Assembly: GCA_001931875.2 (NCBI GenBank)
Contig: MSJH02000629.1
Span: 62,001-126,000, forward strand
Direction: 5' to 3'
DNA length: 64,000 bases
Source: Byssochlamys sp. IMV 00236
Lineage: Eukaryota > Ascomycota > Eurotiomycetes > Eurotiales > Thermoascaceae
Shown: piece after piece, positions 11,068 to 23,621 of the stretch
Layout: each line of letters opens with the position of its first letter
Position numbering within the stretch: the first letter of the stretch is position 1
Program-made: the position numbers and the translations under genes
The notes under the pieces: generated by a model
What the model saw: the letters and a program-made list of their open reading frames with translations, nothing else
The model's database searches: none
What the model was told of the DNA's origin: nothing

Positions 11068-14000
11068 ATGGCTCCAGGCGGAGGAGGAAATATCAAGGTG
11101 GTGGTGAGAGTGAGGCCGTTCAATAGTCGAGGTTAGTAGGATTGGCAGAAAATCATGCTTTGCGCTTCACGGAACTGACGGGACTCCTTTCTTTCTACTA
11201 GAGGTCGAGAGAAGGGCAAAATGTATCGTTCAGATGAAAGGGAACCAGACGGTTCTCACCCCACCACCGGGCGCCGATGAGAAGCTCCGTAAGGGAGGTA
11301 TGAAAGGTGCCCCCGAGGGACCCAAGGCGTTCGCATTCGATAGATCCTACTGGTCGTTCGATAAGAAAGACCCGAATTATGCCGGACAGGAGCACCTCTT
11401 CAATGACTTGGGTCTGCCACTCTTGGACAATGCCTTTCAGGGATACAATAACTGTATCTTCGCATATGGTCAGACCGGTTCAGGAAAGTCATATTCGATG
11501 ATGGGTTATGGACAGGAATACGGTGTGATTCCCAAGATCTGCCAAAACATGTTCCAACGGATAGCGAAGCTTCAAGAAGATAAGAACCTGACGTGCACGG
11601 TGGAGGTTTCCTACCTGGAGATCTACAACGAAAGAGTCCGGGATCTTCTGAACCCGTCGACGAAAGGGAACTTGAAGGTTCGCGAGCATCCATCGACCGG
11701 TCCATATGTCGAAGATCTCGCAAAGCTGGTGGTACGATCGTTCCAGGAAATTGAGAATCTCATGGACGAAGGTAACAAAGCTCGAACTGTGGCCGCCACC
11801 AACATGAACGAAACCTCCAGTCGATCTCATGCGGTCTTCACCCTTACTCTCACCCAAAAACGACACGATGCCGAGACGACAATGGATACGGAAAAGGTCT
11901 CTAGGATCAGTCTGGTTGATTTGGCAGGTTCCGAAAGAGCCACATCTACAGGTGCTACAGGTGCTCGACTGAAAGAAGGAGCGGAAATTAACCGTTCCCT
12001 CTCAACGCTTGGTCGTGTTATCGCTGCACTGGCCGATCTTTCTGCGGGCAAAAAGAAGAACGCATCTATGGTTCCGTATCGAGATTCGATTCTGACATGG
12101 CTGCTTAAAGATTCTTTGGGTGGTAATTCTATGACTGCAATGATTGCAGCAATATCGCCCGCAGATATCAACTTCGAGGAGACGCTCAGTACCCTGCGAT
12201 ATGCAGACTCCGCCAAGAGAATTAAGAACCATGCAGTCGTCAACGAAGATCCCAATGCGCGCATGATCCGGGAACTCAAGGAGGAATTGGCTCAACTCAG
12301 AAGCAAACTGGGAGGCGGCGCGGCAGCAGGTGGTGCGGTAGCGGCTGGTGGTGTTCCAGCTGAGGAATACTACCCGCCGGACACTCCTTTGGAAAAGCAA
12401 ATAGTGTCCATTGCCCAACCGGACGGTAGTGTCAAGAAAGTCACCAAGGCGGAGATTGTTGAGCAATTGAACCAGAGTGAGAAACTGTACAAGGATCTCA
12501 ACCAGACGTGGGAGGAAAAGCTACAGAAGACGGAGGAAATTCACAAGGAACGTGAGGCTGCGCTTGAGGAACTGGGTATCAGCATCGAAAAAGGGTTCGT
12601 CGGTCTGAGCACACCTAAGAAGACGCCGCACTTGGTCAACCTGAGTGACGATCCGCTGCTGGCTGAGTGCTTAGTCTACAATATCAAACCAGGAACGACG
12701 ACTGTCGGCAACGTAGATACGGCTAAATCTTCTGAGATTCGGTTGAACGGTTCAAAAATTTTGCATCATCATTGTACCTTTGAGAATGTCGACAATGTCG
12801 TCACCATTGTACCCAGTGAGGGCGCTGCGGTTATGGTCAATGGTCTCCGCATCGATAAGCCAACGCGACTCCGAAGTGGTTACCGTATTATCCTGGGCGA
12901 CTTTCACATCTTTCGCTTCAATCATCCGCAGGAAGCTCGTGCCGAAAGAGTGGAACAGAGCCTGCTGCGTCACTCCGTCACTACAAGCCAGCTAGGATCG
13001 CCTGCTCCTGCTAAGGGCCACGATCGGTCAATAAGCAAGACAGGATCCGACGTCGATGGCGATTCCACTAGAGCGGACTCCCCCTTGCCATCTCATCGCA
13101 GTCGGGACAATGACTGGTTCTATGCTCGCAGAGAAGCTGTTAGCGCAATTCTTGGGCCAGACCAGAAGATATCTCATCTCACTGATGATGAGCTGGACGC
13201 TCTCTTCGAGGATGTGCAGAAAGTGAGAGCAGTGCGTCGGGGGCTCGCGGACAATGAGGAAGACTCGGATTCGCTCAGTTCATTTCCCGTTCGTGATAAG
13301 TACATGTCCAATGGGACAATTGATAACTTTTCCTTGGACACTGCGATTACCATGCCTGGCACTCCTCGCCAGAATGGAGACTCGGAGAACGGAGAGAGCG
13401 ACTCTGCTTTGCAGATAGCTCGTGATGATATGCAGCGTCAATTAGACAAACAAAAAGGAGAATACCAGGAGAAGCTGAGAAACGCAGAGGCTTCTTCGAC
13501 ACAGGACGTGGACGAGTTGAGGCAGGAGAAAGTTCGCATGGAAGAAGCTCTGCGCATCGCCAAGGAAGAATTCCAGCAAGAATTGGAAAAGCAGAAAGCA
13601 GCATTCGAGTCGCAAATCAAAGAGATGGGGAAACCTATTCCGAAGATCTATGAGAACGGTTTCGCTAGACTCGAGCCTGAAGAGATTGAGATTGCCAAGT
13701 CTGTTTTTCGGCATTGGTCCCAGCGCAACTATGTTCGCATAGCCGAAGCGATCCTTCAACATGCGTCCTTGCTCAAAGAGGCTCAGGTCATGAGCCAGAT
13801 CATGGATAAAAATGTCGTCTTCCAGTTTGCTATTGTCGACGAGGGTCACAATATGGTTTCGTCTTATGATCTAGTCCTGAATGGCATCGCGGGAGACGAT
13901 GATGTCGCGTTGGATGATGCGAAGAAGCCTTGTGTAGGAGTTCGAGTAATCGACTTCAAACACAGTGTCATTCACCTGTGGTCCCTCGAAAAACTCCAGC

Positions 14001-16057
14001 GCCGCGTTCAAGCCATGCGACAACTGCATCAATACATAGACCGGCCGGACTACATCCAACATTTCAAACTCGAGAACCCGTTCTCGGAGACATGTTCTCC
14101 TCAGTACTCTCTCGTTGGAGATGCTGACGTTCCGCTCACTGCTGTGTTTGAGACCCGCGTCCAAGACTTTTCCGTAGAAGTGATATCTCCGTATACCCAC
14201 AGTGTCATTGGCATCATCCGGCTTTCGCTCGAGCCATCCTCCGCTGAGGCACCCTCGTCTACCCTCAAGTTCAATGTTGTCATGCGGGACATGGTCGGGT
14301 TCGCCGAGCGAGAAGGTACCGATGTGCATGCGCAGCTGTTCGTCCCGGGTGTATCTGAAGAAGGAGGTGCCACAACAACCCAGATGATAAGCGGATTTGA
14401 TGAGAATCCTGTACTGTTTGAGAGTGTGCACAGCATGAGCTTACCTCTTTCCAGTCCTCGCACAGCATCTCTCAAGGTCTGTATCTATGCTCGTGTTACA
14501 CAGATGCATCTGGATATGCTTCTTAGCTGGGACGACATGCGTGATGCCGCCGATGACAAGCCCCAGAAACGAAAAACTCCCCGGATTGCTGAGAGCGAGT
14601 ACTACTCCGAAGAGAGGCATGATGTGTTTGCACGTATCCAGATCTTGGAGCTAGCAGAGAATGGAGAGTATCTACCCGTTGAAGTGGTGCAGACCAGCAG
14701 CCTCGATGCGGGGACCTACCAGCTCCACCAAGGACTGCAACGTCGTATTGTCATTAACCTAACTCACAGCTCAACGGAGAGTCTCCCTTGGGATGATTTA
14801 ACGAATATTCGAGTGGGATCGGTCCGGCTTCTTGACCCATGGGGCAAGGTTCCTGATCATGATCAGACACCAGATATTCCATTGAAATTGATACAAGAGC
14901 CGATGATCAAGGACAACGCCGACGGGACATCCAATGTGACTATAATTGGCCAGTGGGACTCGAGTCTGCACGGTTCTTTACTCCTCGACCGCACTACAGC
15001 CGACAAGTACCGCGTACAGATTACTTTGCGTTGGGACCTGGTTTCTTCTCGTCTACAAGATCCAATGGTCTTTGCACTCGATCAGACGCTGCAGATTCAG
15101 GGTCGGACCTATGTCCGCCCGCAGTCCATGTTCAAGCAATTCTGGAACTCGACGCGGGTTGTACATTCGACCGTCGGCATGTTCTCGGTTGCCGTCCGTC
15201 CAGTGTCTGCCAAGCGAGCGGCTGACCTCTGGCGCATGAATACGCAGAATGACTATGTGAAGGGCCAGGAGCTGCTGACGAACTGGGCTCCACGCAAGGT
15301 TTCTCTAGTGCGAGACTTTATCGCGACGCGCAAACGGCGGCAGCGTGCTGCCGAGCTGGACGCTGCCCGGGGTGCATTAAGCGCTGGCAGCCTTACCTCG
15401 CCTTCAAGGGGCAGTGGCAGGTCAACGCCTCTGCGGAGCCAGGAACTTACAGAACGCAAAGTCAAGCTGCTTCGGAAATACTTGGATCTTTGGTCAACGA
15501 AGAAAGATCCCACGGAGATTATCCTGGTGAAGAGTAACCTTGAGCCACCTGCTGGAGGCGCGGCTTTTGCGAAGCGGACGAAGGAGTCTTCCACGCCTGA
15601 TGCCACCAGTGTAAGCTCTGAGGACAGCTCTGCGAAACCTCGCTTCGTGGCCACTATCCAACATATCCCCAAGAATCCTTCTGTCCTGAAATCCGGCTAC
15701 CTGTTGACCCCAGACGACACCAATAGTCTCTGGGTGAGGAGGTTCGTCGAATTGCGTCGGCCGTATCTTCACGTCCATTCGGTTCCTGAAGGCGACGAGA
15801 TTAATGCAATCAACCTGCGGAATTCCCGCGTCGACCATGCGCCAGACTTCGCTCGACTTCTGGATGGATCGGGTGCTGGCGCAGACAGTGGAGTGTCGGT
15901 ACGAGGTCGTCCTAATATCTTTGCGGTCTACGGCACGCAGAACACGTTCCTCTTCGCAGCGCGCTCTGAGACACAGAAGGTCGAATGGATCCTCAAGATT
16001 GACCAAAGCTACTTCAGTGGCAATGGCAGCAGCGGACATGGTAACGATGACGGCTGA
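11068..16057 (+). CDS. uncA: Kinesin-3 motor (UncA/Unc-104/KIF1 type)
   Basis: Two exons, join(11068..11131, 11202..16057), give 1639 aa. The start ATG at 11068 is needed because exon 1 supplies the conserved beta-1 strand IKVVVRVRPFNSR, and the splice restores the kinesin-3 VERRAKCIVQMKG. The N-terminal motor shows the P-loop GQTGSGKS (about residue 111), switch I SSRSHAVF and switch II VDLAGSERA. It is followed by a neck/coiled coil, an FHA domain (about 517-597), KIF1-type stalk regions and a C-terminal PH domain (about 1515-1625, beginning SGYLLTPDD). Kinesin-3 proteins walk to microtubule plus ends and carry vesicles and early endosomes; the PH domain binds phosphoinositides on cargo. 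In Aspergillus nidulans UncA moves endosomes along a subset of microtubules. The length matches fungal orthologs. A poly-Gly/Ala insert follows the motor (near 12310-12360). Confidence 0.96.
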
Positions 16058-17073
16058 TGATGCCTGTCTCCTCTTATCGCTGCGTCTTTGCTTGCTGATT
16101 CGCATCTTCTGATGGCTGGATGATCTGACTAACGTATACATGCCTTGTTTAATCCTGAAAACTTGTACTCATCCGCTTTTCGTTTTACCCGTTCGTTCTA
16201 TTTGTCTTCTTATTCCTACCATTTGCCGTATCGACCGGTGAGACGGGACTCCCTTCGTTATTCTGCCATTTATTTGAGATACCCCCTGCAAACTAACTAC
16301 CTTGTCGTCCACGACTATCCATCTAAATGTATATACTCGACATGCCCTGTTTTGTTCATGATACACTACATAGATCCGAAAGACGATGACTGATAATCTT
16401 GACCTACATTTGTGATCTCTATGTTTGTTACCGCCTTGGTTTCAGTCAACAGTGCACAGACAAACGTTTATCAATGAAATCTTGATCGAAACACTTCTGG
16501 CAACCTGGCTTATCAATGTGTCGTATTGCAAACAGTGCTGGAGTCTGTTAGTTGGTAGATATCCACAGCAGCACTGGCTGGTTTAATGCGAGGAATCCCG
16601 CTGTAAGCCGATATAGACAGAAGCGTCCACCATTTAATAATCTATTATTATACTAAATAAAGCCCGAGTGAACGTCACAATCTCTCTCCGAGTGGGAATC
16701 CTCCACTTGGTGCCGACGCTGAGAGCCTGAAGGGCGAATCACGGCGCATGAACTCGGCCGCACTGAATCGACGATCAACAGAACCACCAGCCTCTGCCAA
16801 GCGTGTTCGCCCTTGACGTCTTCTTCTCTCACGCAAAAAAAGGACATACACGTGGGCATGATCGTGGGAAAACGCCATCTCGCGTGGTTTACGACTCCCG
16901 GTTCCCCCTCATCTCGCTGACGGCGAACAATTCCGCGCCAGGACGTGCGGGACGCGATCTGAGGTCTTCTTTGCGTTTATCGGCCCTTATCCTGAGACCA
17001 TTTCAGAGACAACCCAGCAGCTTTTGAGACATTCTATGCCCATTCCGTTTCACACCCAGGACGAATCAGAGCG
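16058..17073. other. Intergenic, uncA 3' end and GT90 promoter
   Basis: Both neighbours read rightward. The first half is AT-rich and suits the uncA 3' untranslated region. The part just before 17074 is C/T- and GC-richer, as expected for a promoter/leader. I see no gene or RNA. Confidence 0.5.
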
Positions 17074-18497
17074 ATGCTCATTCCTCTGCAACCCCGCGGT
17101 CGCTCAGTCACAGTTGGTTCGATCCTGTTCCTGCTTGTCGTCGCATTCCTCGTCTTCCACAGTCGCAATGCCGATGACGTAGTGAACTATGTGTTGAAAC
17201 GGCCCGCTTCAGAATGTGTCCAGCAGCAGCACATTGATCCGCCATCGTCGCCGCTGTCGTCTCCGGAGACGAACGATGGAAAATGGGAGTTTGTGCCCGC
17301 TCGCGATGCGGAGGATTATGGGTTGTCGCGCGAACAATGCCGGATCGCGTTCCCCAAACTGTTCGTCGAGATCGAAAAGTCGGTCGCGGCGAGGAAGGAT
17401 AAGCCCATTACGGCGAAGGAATTGAATTCGAAGAAGGTCGGGGAGGGAATGGTCAGAGTGATCGTCCACCGGGGCGAGGTTGGTGCTTCTCTTAAGACTC
17501 CTTGGGGCCCCGTTCTTTATGTTATGGACTTGACTAACTAGCATGTCTTTCTCAGCTTTATGTTGTGGACTTCAACTACAACCCAGTCACATATTCACGC
17601 GGTCGGGCCACCCTCAGTGCGATCTACCGCGCATTGAGATCTATGCCGAACCGGCATGACCTTCGCAGTGCTGAGTTCATCTTCATGACCGAGGATTACG
17701 CGCCGTCCTGGCCTGGGCCGATCTTTGCATACTCGAAGCGGGACAGCGAGGAGAATGTCTGGCTGATGCCCGACTTTGCCTACTGGTCCTGGCCAGAGGT
17801 CAACGTGGGACCGTACTGGGACATCCGTCGACGGATCATCGCGGTAGATGATGGCATAGCCATTGATGGCAGGTCGCAGCGTGGGATCGACTTCCACAGA
17901 AAGAAGAAACAGCTGTTTTGGCGCGGTACCACTGCCACGGCACCTGAGCTGCGTGGTCAACTCATGAAAATGACGGAGAAGAAGAGCTGGGCCAGTGTGC
18001 ACGCCATCGACTGGAACAACGAGGAGCACCTCCGTAAAGAGGTGATTCCAATGGAAGATCACTGCCGGTACATGTTCCTCATGCACACTGAAGGACGAAG
18101 TTTCTCTGGACGGGGGAAGTATCTTCAGAACTGCCGGTCCGTGATGGTGGCTCATAAGCTTGAATGGCGAGAAATCCACCACGGGGCGCTCGTAGCATCC
18201 GGTCCAGAGGCCAACTTTGTCGAAGTCGAGCGCGACTTCTCGGACCTAGATGACAAGATGAGATATCTAATCGACCACCCGGAGGTAACGGAGCGGATCG
18301 CTCAGAATTCCGTGCAGACCTTTCGCGATCGCTATCTCACACCGGCCGCCGAGGCGTGCTACTGGCGCGAGCTTATCGTGCAATATGCATCTGTATGTGA
18401 TTTCGAGCCGAAGGTCTATTCGGACATCAGGGCAAAAAAGCTGCGCGGTGTGCCTTTCGAGTCTTGGTCGTTGACCCCTGCCGATTTCCCCTATTGA
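17074..18497 (+). CDS. GT90/CAP10-family glycosyltransferase
   Basis: Two exons, join(17074..17478, 17556..18497), give 448 aa; the intron is 77 bp and phase 0, restoring HRGE-LYVVDFNYNP. The protein has a short cytosolic N-terminus, a single membrane anchor at about residues 13-31 and a lumenal catalytic domain, the type II topology of Golgi transferases. Family signatures are LFWRGTTAT (about residue 256), the EGRSFSGRGKYLQNC block (about 314) and a C-terminal region ending in a YWRELI helix. GT90 members include Cryptococcus CAP10/CAP59-locus enzymes and xylosyl-/glucosyltransferases such as animal POGLUT1, so a role in decorating glycans of the wall or of secretory proteins is likely. The sugar donor and acceptor cannot be read from sequence. 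The intron contains a near copy of the start of exon 2 (see findings). Confidence 0.9.
17514..17572. repeat. Direct repeat: intron copy of exon 2 start
   Basis: Positions 17514-17530 in the GT90 intron repeat the first 17 bases of exon 2 (17556-17572) with one mismatch (A for G at the tenth base). The intron copy runs directly into GACTAAC, a good branch-point sequence. The two copies are 42 bp apart. Confidence 0.85.
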
Positions 18498-21267
18498 TTT
18501 CCTTTATTGCGGGCTTCTACCTCAGAGAGAGGGAGAGAAGAAGAAGATGGAGTTGGAATTACTAATTTCCTTCCTGTCGGAAAATGCCGATTATGACATC
18601 TGTGATGTCCTCCTTGACCGCATGAGAACGCAGCCAAGCTTATAATTCGAGTTTACCTATTTTTGCATGGATTAAAAGGTGTACATATCTTCACATGGGG
18701 GAAATCTATATTTACTGTTTATGATCTTCATCGAGTTATGTACTCAAATCACATCCGCGTATAACTGCAGCAGACAATATGATATCAGATATCAATTGAC
18801 TAGAGAAACCCCTGTAGTTGCTGTATCAACAGCTGTACTAAGAGAACGGAACGGCACAAGCGGTTTGGATGGTGTTGTCATGCAATTTGATCCGTGGATC
18901 TATTCGGTGTGCAAGTATCTTCCTGTCCAATGATCACTCATGTTCGCAGAAGAGTTCTAGAAGCACATTCATATTAGAAATCATAAAATACGGAACCGTA
19001 CAACAGCCGCTTGAGATAATTTGTTTTCATCATAGTGCATAGGTAAAAAGTAGGCTTTTTCACTCAAATACAATATTCCTGTTACTGATTATGGTAAATA
19101 TCTAAGTAGACCCCCCACAATCTGCTGCATCATTTTTTCTGCGTTCATAGAGCCACTCTACTGGGGCGTCGATCATTGCATATTGCGTGTGCTGCAGAAT
19201 AAATAAAAACAGTGCAATGTACGCTTCTCCAGTGGGTCAGAAATTCTTCATAAACAGATCCTTCATTGATAGTCAAGATGAAGTTGCAACGGTCCTGATA
19301 TCGCGTGCCAGATTATGCACTGAGTTCTTGGAAGGAATGTTTGCGCACAAGATGAACCCAGAATCTCTACCGTCTGCTTGGATCCAGTGACAATGGGATT
19401 ATCGTATGTTCCTGTTTTCAAAAATAGTCCTCTCCGGAAAGGGAGATTGGGGTCAATGATCGACTTCAGTGGGGCGCAGATCAGGTATTGGTCGGTGGGA
19501 ATCATCCGCTGGCCGTTCCCAGTAACTAACTAGGGAAGAAAGGGAGTAACTCACTACTACTAAACATATCGAGTGTGTTGTTTGGATTTGGTAATCCGAC
19601 TCAGAATAGGGTTGAACAATGCAAGGTTTTGCCTGTCTATAGAGGCATAGACGGTGTTTGTCGCACTTTGTTCAGCATCCTTCCTACTAAAGATAGAGAT
19701 TAGATATATCCAAGATTTAGAGTAAGACGATTTGCTGTTCCGCTTTTGAAGATAATAAGAGAAAGCGATGCCTTGGCGGAGCTGACTTCCATGAATAAGG
19801 CCATATGATGTCTCTAGCCAGATCAAGCGTCCTTTAGAAGCTGGACTCCAGATCGTCTGTTGTTGATGGCTGTGTTGATCGTGCCTGTGCCGGAAGCGGG
19901 TCGAGTAGGATGGACTTGGAGAATCCTTCGTCTCCTACTCGTATTTGCACGACAACTGTGTCTGACTAGCATGGCGCCCCATGATCGTGTTGGCAGATGT
20001 GTCAACCCGCGATTGCTGCCACTTGTTAAGGCTATATCTCAGCTTTTAACGCCTCCGATCGTATATTCGGGCGGCGGTCTGACGATAAGACCACAAAGGA
20101 GACGATAGCCGACAGCGCCCTTGCATCTGGCCATGGCCGCCCTACCGATCGGACTCTAAATTAGCGATCTCCCTAGCTTTCCTGCTCCCGAGGCTTGGCC
20201 ACCTACTAACTTTGTAGCATTACTAGTGTGGATTATGCTCTCTCACTTTCAGTTGAAGCATCGAACACGGAGGACTCGGATTCTGCAGGATCCGTCCGTT
20301 CTATTGACCGTCTGACGCTGGGAGAGCGCTCAATGCTTAGACGGCCCAGAGACATAGACTTTGGTCTTGATGTACTCGGTATCCATCTCGTTGTTGGATA
20401 CCGTTTTCGGATTCCTGAGAGGACCGAACCAAGTATGATTATCGTGATCGTTCCGTGATGGACCGCCATTGACCAATCTGTAGATGGGTTTCGTTCCTGG
20501 CCTTGTAGGTCTCATCGCCGACTATTGGAGGGTTCCTGGGTCAATAACCTGGTGGATGAGGTCCTCGTGCAACGGATGCATTGTAGCATAACCAAGAAAC
20601 TATCAGAGAATGGTAAAACTTGGTTCGAATGAAACAGTTTATGCTGCTGTCTGGTTGTTTGCGGCGGCGGTTCCGTACTTGGCCAAGTGAGAACCAAACA
20701 ACAATAGGTAATCTTCCTTTGCCTATAGTGTTTTCAGCATTCATAGTCGGCCATATTCCGGAGCGCCAGTTGCTTTCTCCAGCTTTCACTGGCTGATTTC
20801 CCTTTTCGCCCTCCTAGGTCCACGCCGCAGCTCGGCTGCCCAGCCTGACTACAATGTCTCCACTGCATCTACGCCTTGCCAGGTGCAGAGGGGCGGAGGG
20901 CCAGTGCAGTCCCACGCCAGGAGACTAGAAGCTAGCGTTCAGACCCCAATCTTTGTGTTCGGTAATCGGTATAGTATTAGCTATCTGGTGCCTGATGATT
21001 GCGTGCAGAACCTCAGTGGATATGGTTCCAGAGGGGCCCAGATGCGGGTACCTCTGAAATAAAGTCTCTCGCTTACTTACAATATGCAAGGAATTATAAA
21101 GGTTGACTGCTTTCCAAGCTCGATCAGGAGCGAGGATAAGTCCAAGCTCGATATATAACATTCTCTTCCGTCCCTGTTGTTTTGTTTTTGCTGTTCGATT
21201 GTCTGTCTTGTGCTCCCTTGTGTCCATCTTTCTGGCTACCACTGAGGTAGGGCGGATCGTGATCATA
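18498..21267. other. AT-rich intergenic region
   Basis: A 2.8-kb gap. Positions 18650-19850 are AT-rich with many stops. Open frames such as 18679-18933, 19860-20108 and 20228-20458 are under 90 codons and show no motif. The last 200 bases are the promoter/leader of the GH43 gene, with pyrimidine-rich DNA near 21160-21200. I cannot exclude decayed gene fragments near 20230-20700. Confidence 0.45.
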
Positions 21268-22297
21268 ATGTGGCCTTCGTTTTCCTCTAATATCTTGGGC
21301 CTGGCTCTCCTGCCATTGGCCCTGGCCTCCCCCTTCCAGAAGAGAGCCAGTGGTCCGTGGATGGCACTGGACACAGACTTCCCCGATCCCAGCTTTGTTG
21401 GAACTCCCGATGGCACCTGGTACGCATTTGGTACCAACGGCAATGGAAAAAGAGTTCAGGTTGCGAGCTCGTCAGATTTCCAGAAGTGGACTCTGTTAGA
21501 CAAAGAGGCTCTACCGACACTGGGTGGATGGGAGACAGATGTTAACCATTGGGCTCCCCACGTGATCATGCGAGTATGTTTCCCCTGATGAATGAATTTG
21601 GGAATTAAACATAGCTGACCCTGTGTAGAACGATGGCAAATATGTCATGTACTATTCCGGAGAGGCCAAGTCGGACACAGGACACCACTGCGTCGGCGCA
21701 GCCGTCTCTCAAGGGACAGATCCTTCCGGTCCTTACATCCCTCAACCGAACCCTTTCGCCTGTAACCTGGATAAGGGAGGCTCAATTGATCCTGCCGGTT
21801 TCCTGGACAGCGACGGAACTCGCTACGTCGTCTACAAGGTTGATGGCAACAGTATCGGCAATGGGGGAGACTGTAACAATGGCGTCGCGCCCATCAAGCC
21901 AACTCCGATCATGCTGCAGAAAGTCAAAGAAGATGGTGTCACTCCCGTTGGAGATCCAGTTCAGATCCTCGACCGCGACAGCAGCGACGGACCTCTTGTT
22001 GAGGCCCCCAACTTGATCCTGCATCAAGGCACCTACTTCCTCTTCTACTCGACTCACTGCTTCACGGATCCCAAATACGACGTGCGCTATGCTACAGCAA
22101 CGTCCATCACCGGTCCCTACACCAAGACGAACACGCAATTGCTTAAGACCGGCGAATTTGGCATGACTTCCCCTGGTGGAGGAACAGTCTCCGGTGCTGG
22201 AGATAAATTGGTCTTGCATAGTTTCTGCGAGCCGAACGTGCGATGCGCATACGCTGCGAATATATCCATCAAGGGAAAAACGGTTACAGTGCTGTAA
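21268..22297 (+). CDS. Secreted glycoside hydrolase family 43 protein
   Basis: Two exons, join(21268..21573, 21629..22297), give 324 aa; the intron is 55 bp and phase 0. The start at 21268 opens a signal peptide (about residues 1-20), and a Lys-Arg at 25-26 could be a Kex2-type processing site. The five-bladed propeller enzyme has its three acidic residues in order: general base Asp in FPDP (residue 40), pKa-setting Asp in GSIDPAGF (156) and acid Glu in GPLVEAPN (227). GH43 enzymes cleave arabinan, xylan side chains or related plant-wall polymers outside the cell; the exact substrate cannot be assigned. It has no carbohydrate-binding module and is near the minimal catalytic length. The gene stands alone, with no linked CAZymes in the window. 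Confidence 0.9.
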
Positions 22298-23621
22298 ATG
22301 ATTCGCACTACATCCGTGTCTCTCCTACGACCATTATATATATACACCGTCGGCACGCTGCGACATCTTCATTTCCTACTGTGATTTCTATTGAGCGATA
22401 TACCTTTCTTTTTGACTAGGATGGGTTTGGGATATATTGCGGCATTGGATAGGCGTTTCTGGAAATATCGGGCTGTGGAATAATTAACCGCTGTATTAAT
22501 GTTTACATCTAGTCGAGTCGTCAAAAAAGTACAGTACAGCCGCAATCATATCTGAACCTCCTTCCCTCCATAAACTATCTGTTCTTCAGCCCTTCTACAA
22601 AATACAATCTCTCGGCAAGAATTTCATTGTTTACATCCAGACACCCTCCAGATAATACCACGACTATACTCTTAGAATTTGGACATGAAAAAACCAAAAA
22701 TCCTTTCCAAGTTCCATGGTTTCAGCACTTCGTCCCATCGAACACCTCGTACTGGATCCTGGATCAGAGTCCAAGCTCCCGTTTGCGGGGCCCATAGTTA
22801 CCATAAGTACTCTGGCACCGGGGCGCCGGAAAGCGATGGGGATCGGCTCCAGATAGCGGAAACGGTGGAGCTCATTATTCAGGGCCGCGTCGATGTATCA
22901 ATAACATTAGAGTAACTAGTCGGTATAGTTTCACGTACGTGACTTACGTAGACGGGGTTAATTAATTAATATTATGGTTTAATATCAATTGATCAGTTCT
23001 ACAGACTTCTTTATGTGAAGGAAGGAGATGTGTATATTTTTATTGATCCTCGAAGCGAAAACTGCTCATCGTAATTATCTGAGAAGGCAATCTGGGAAGG
23101 AGAAGGGAGGATCAATGGAGCTGTCATAAACATCCGGCTGGGGGTGTGCGTGTGACATGGTTTAGTATAACCGAGTTATTATACAGACCTTGTCAATCTC
23201 GCTCCGAGAGTAATAGAAGCGAACGCAACTTATTTCCAAAGACATCCTCGTGTCTTCGATTACTTCCTTGTCATTTGTTCGTATTGCGTGAGTCTAGGGG
23301 GAATGTTTTCTATTTTAATAGTCATATGAAATGGGGGTGAACCCGGCTTATTATTCGAATGCTCGTCATTGGGACACAGATATGTGATTGATGTCTTAGT
23401 TTTTTTTTGTTATATTCCATCCTTTTTCCTTTTTTTTTTTTTTTATCTTTCTCAAGGCTCGTGAAGTCGCTATGAAAAGACCATAGCGATGCAACCAGTC
23501 GTTGCGCATCTATCAGTTAACATGGGTATTAACCTATGTATCACAGGTTCTATGGAAGCGAACAACCAGAAAAGGATCATCAAGTCATCTCTGAATGCAT
23601 CATTCTCGCTCTCGGACTCGA
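22298..23621. other. Convergent intergenic region
   Basis: This lies between the 3' ends of the GH43 gene (+) and the BCS1-like gene (-). The DNA is AT-rich, with a TTAATTAATTAAT run near 22958 and long T tracts at about 23400-23445. No gene is seen. Confidence 0.5.

Noticed and set aside
10545..11126. 193-codon plus-strand frame just before and across the kinesin start
   Set aside because: It overlaps the first kinesin exon in another frame, a 143-codon frame is open on the opposite strand, and no protein motif is seen; it is probably GC-rich leader DNA.
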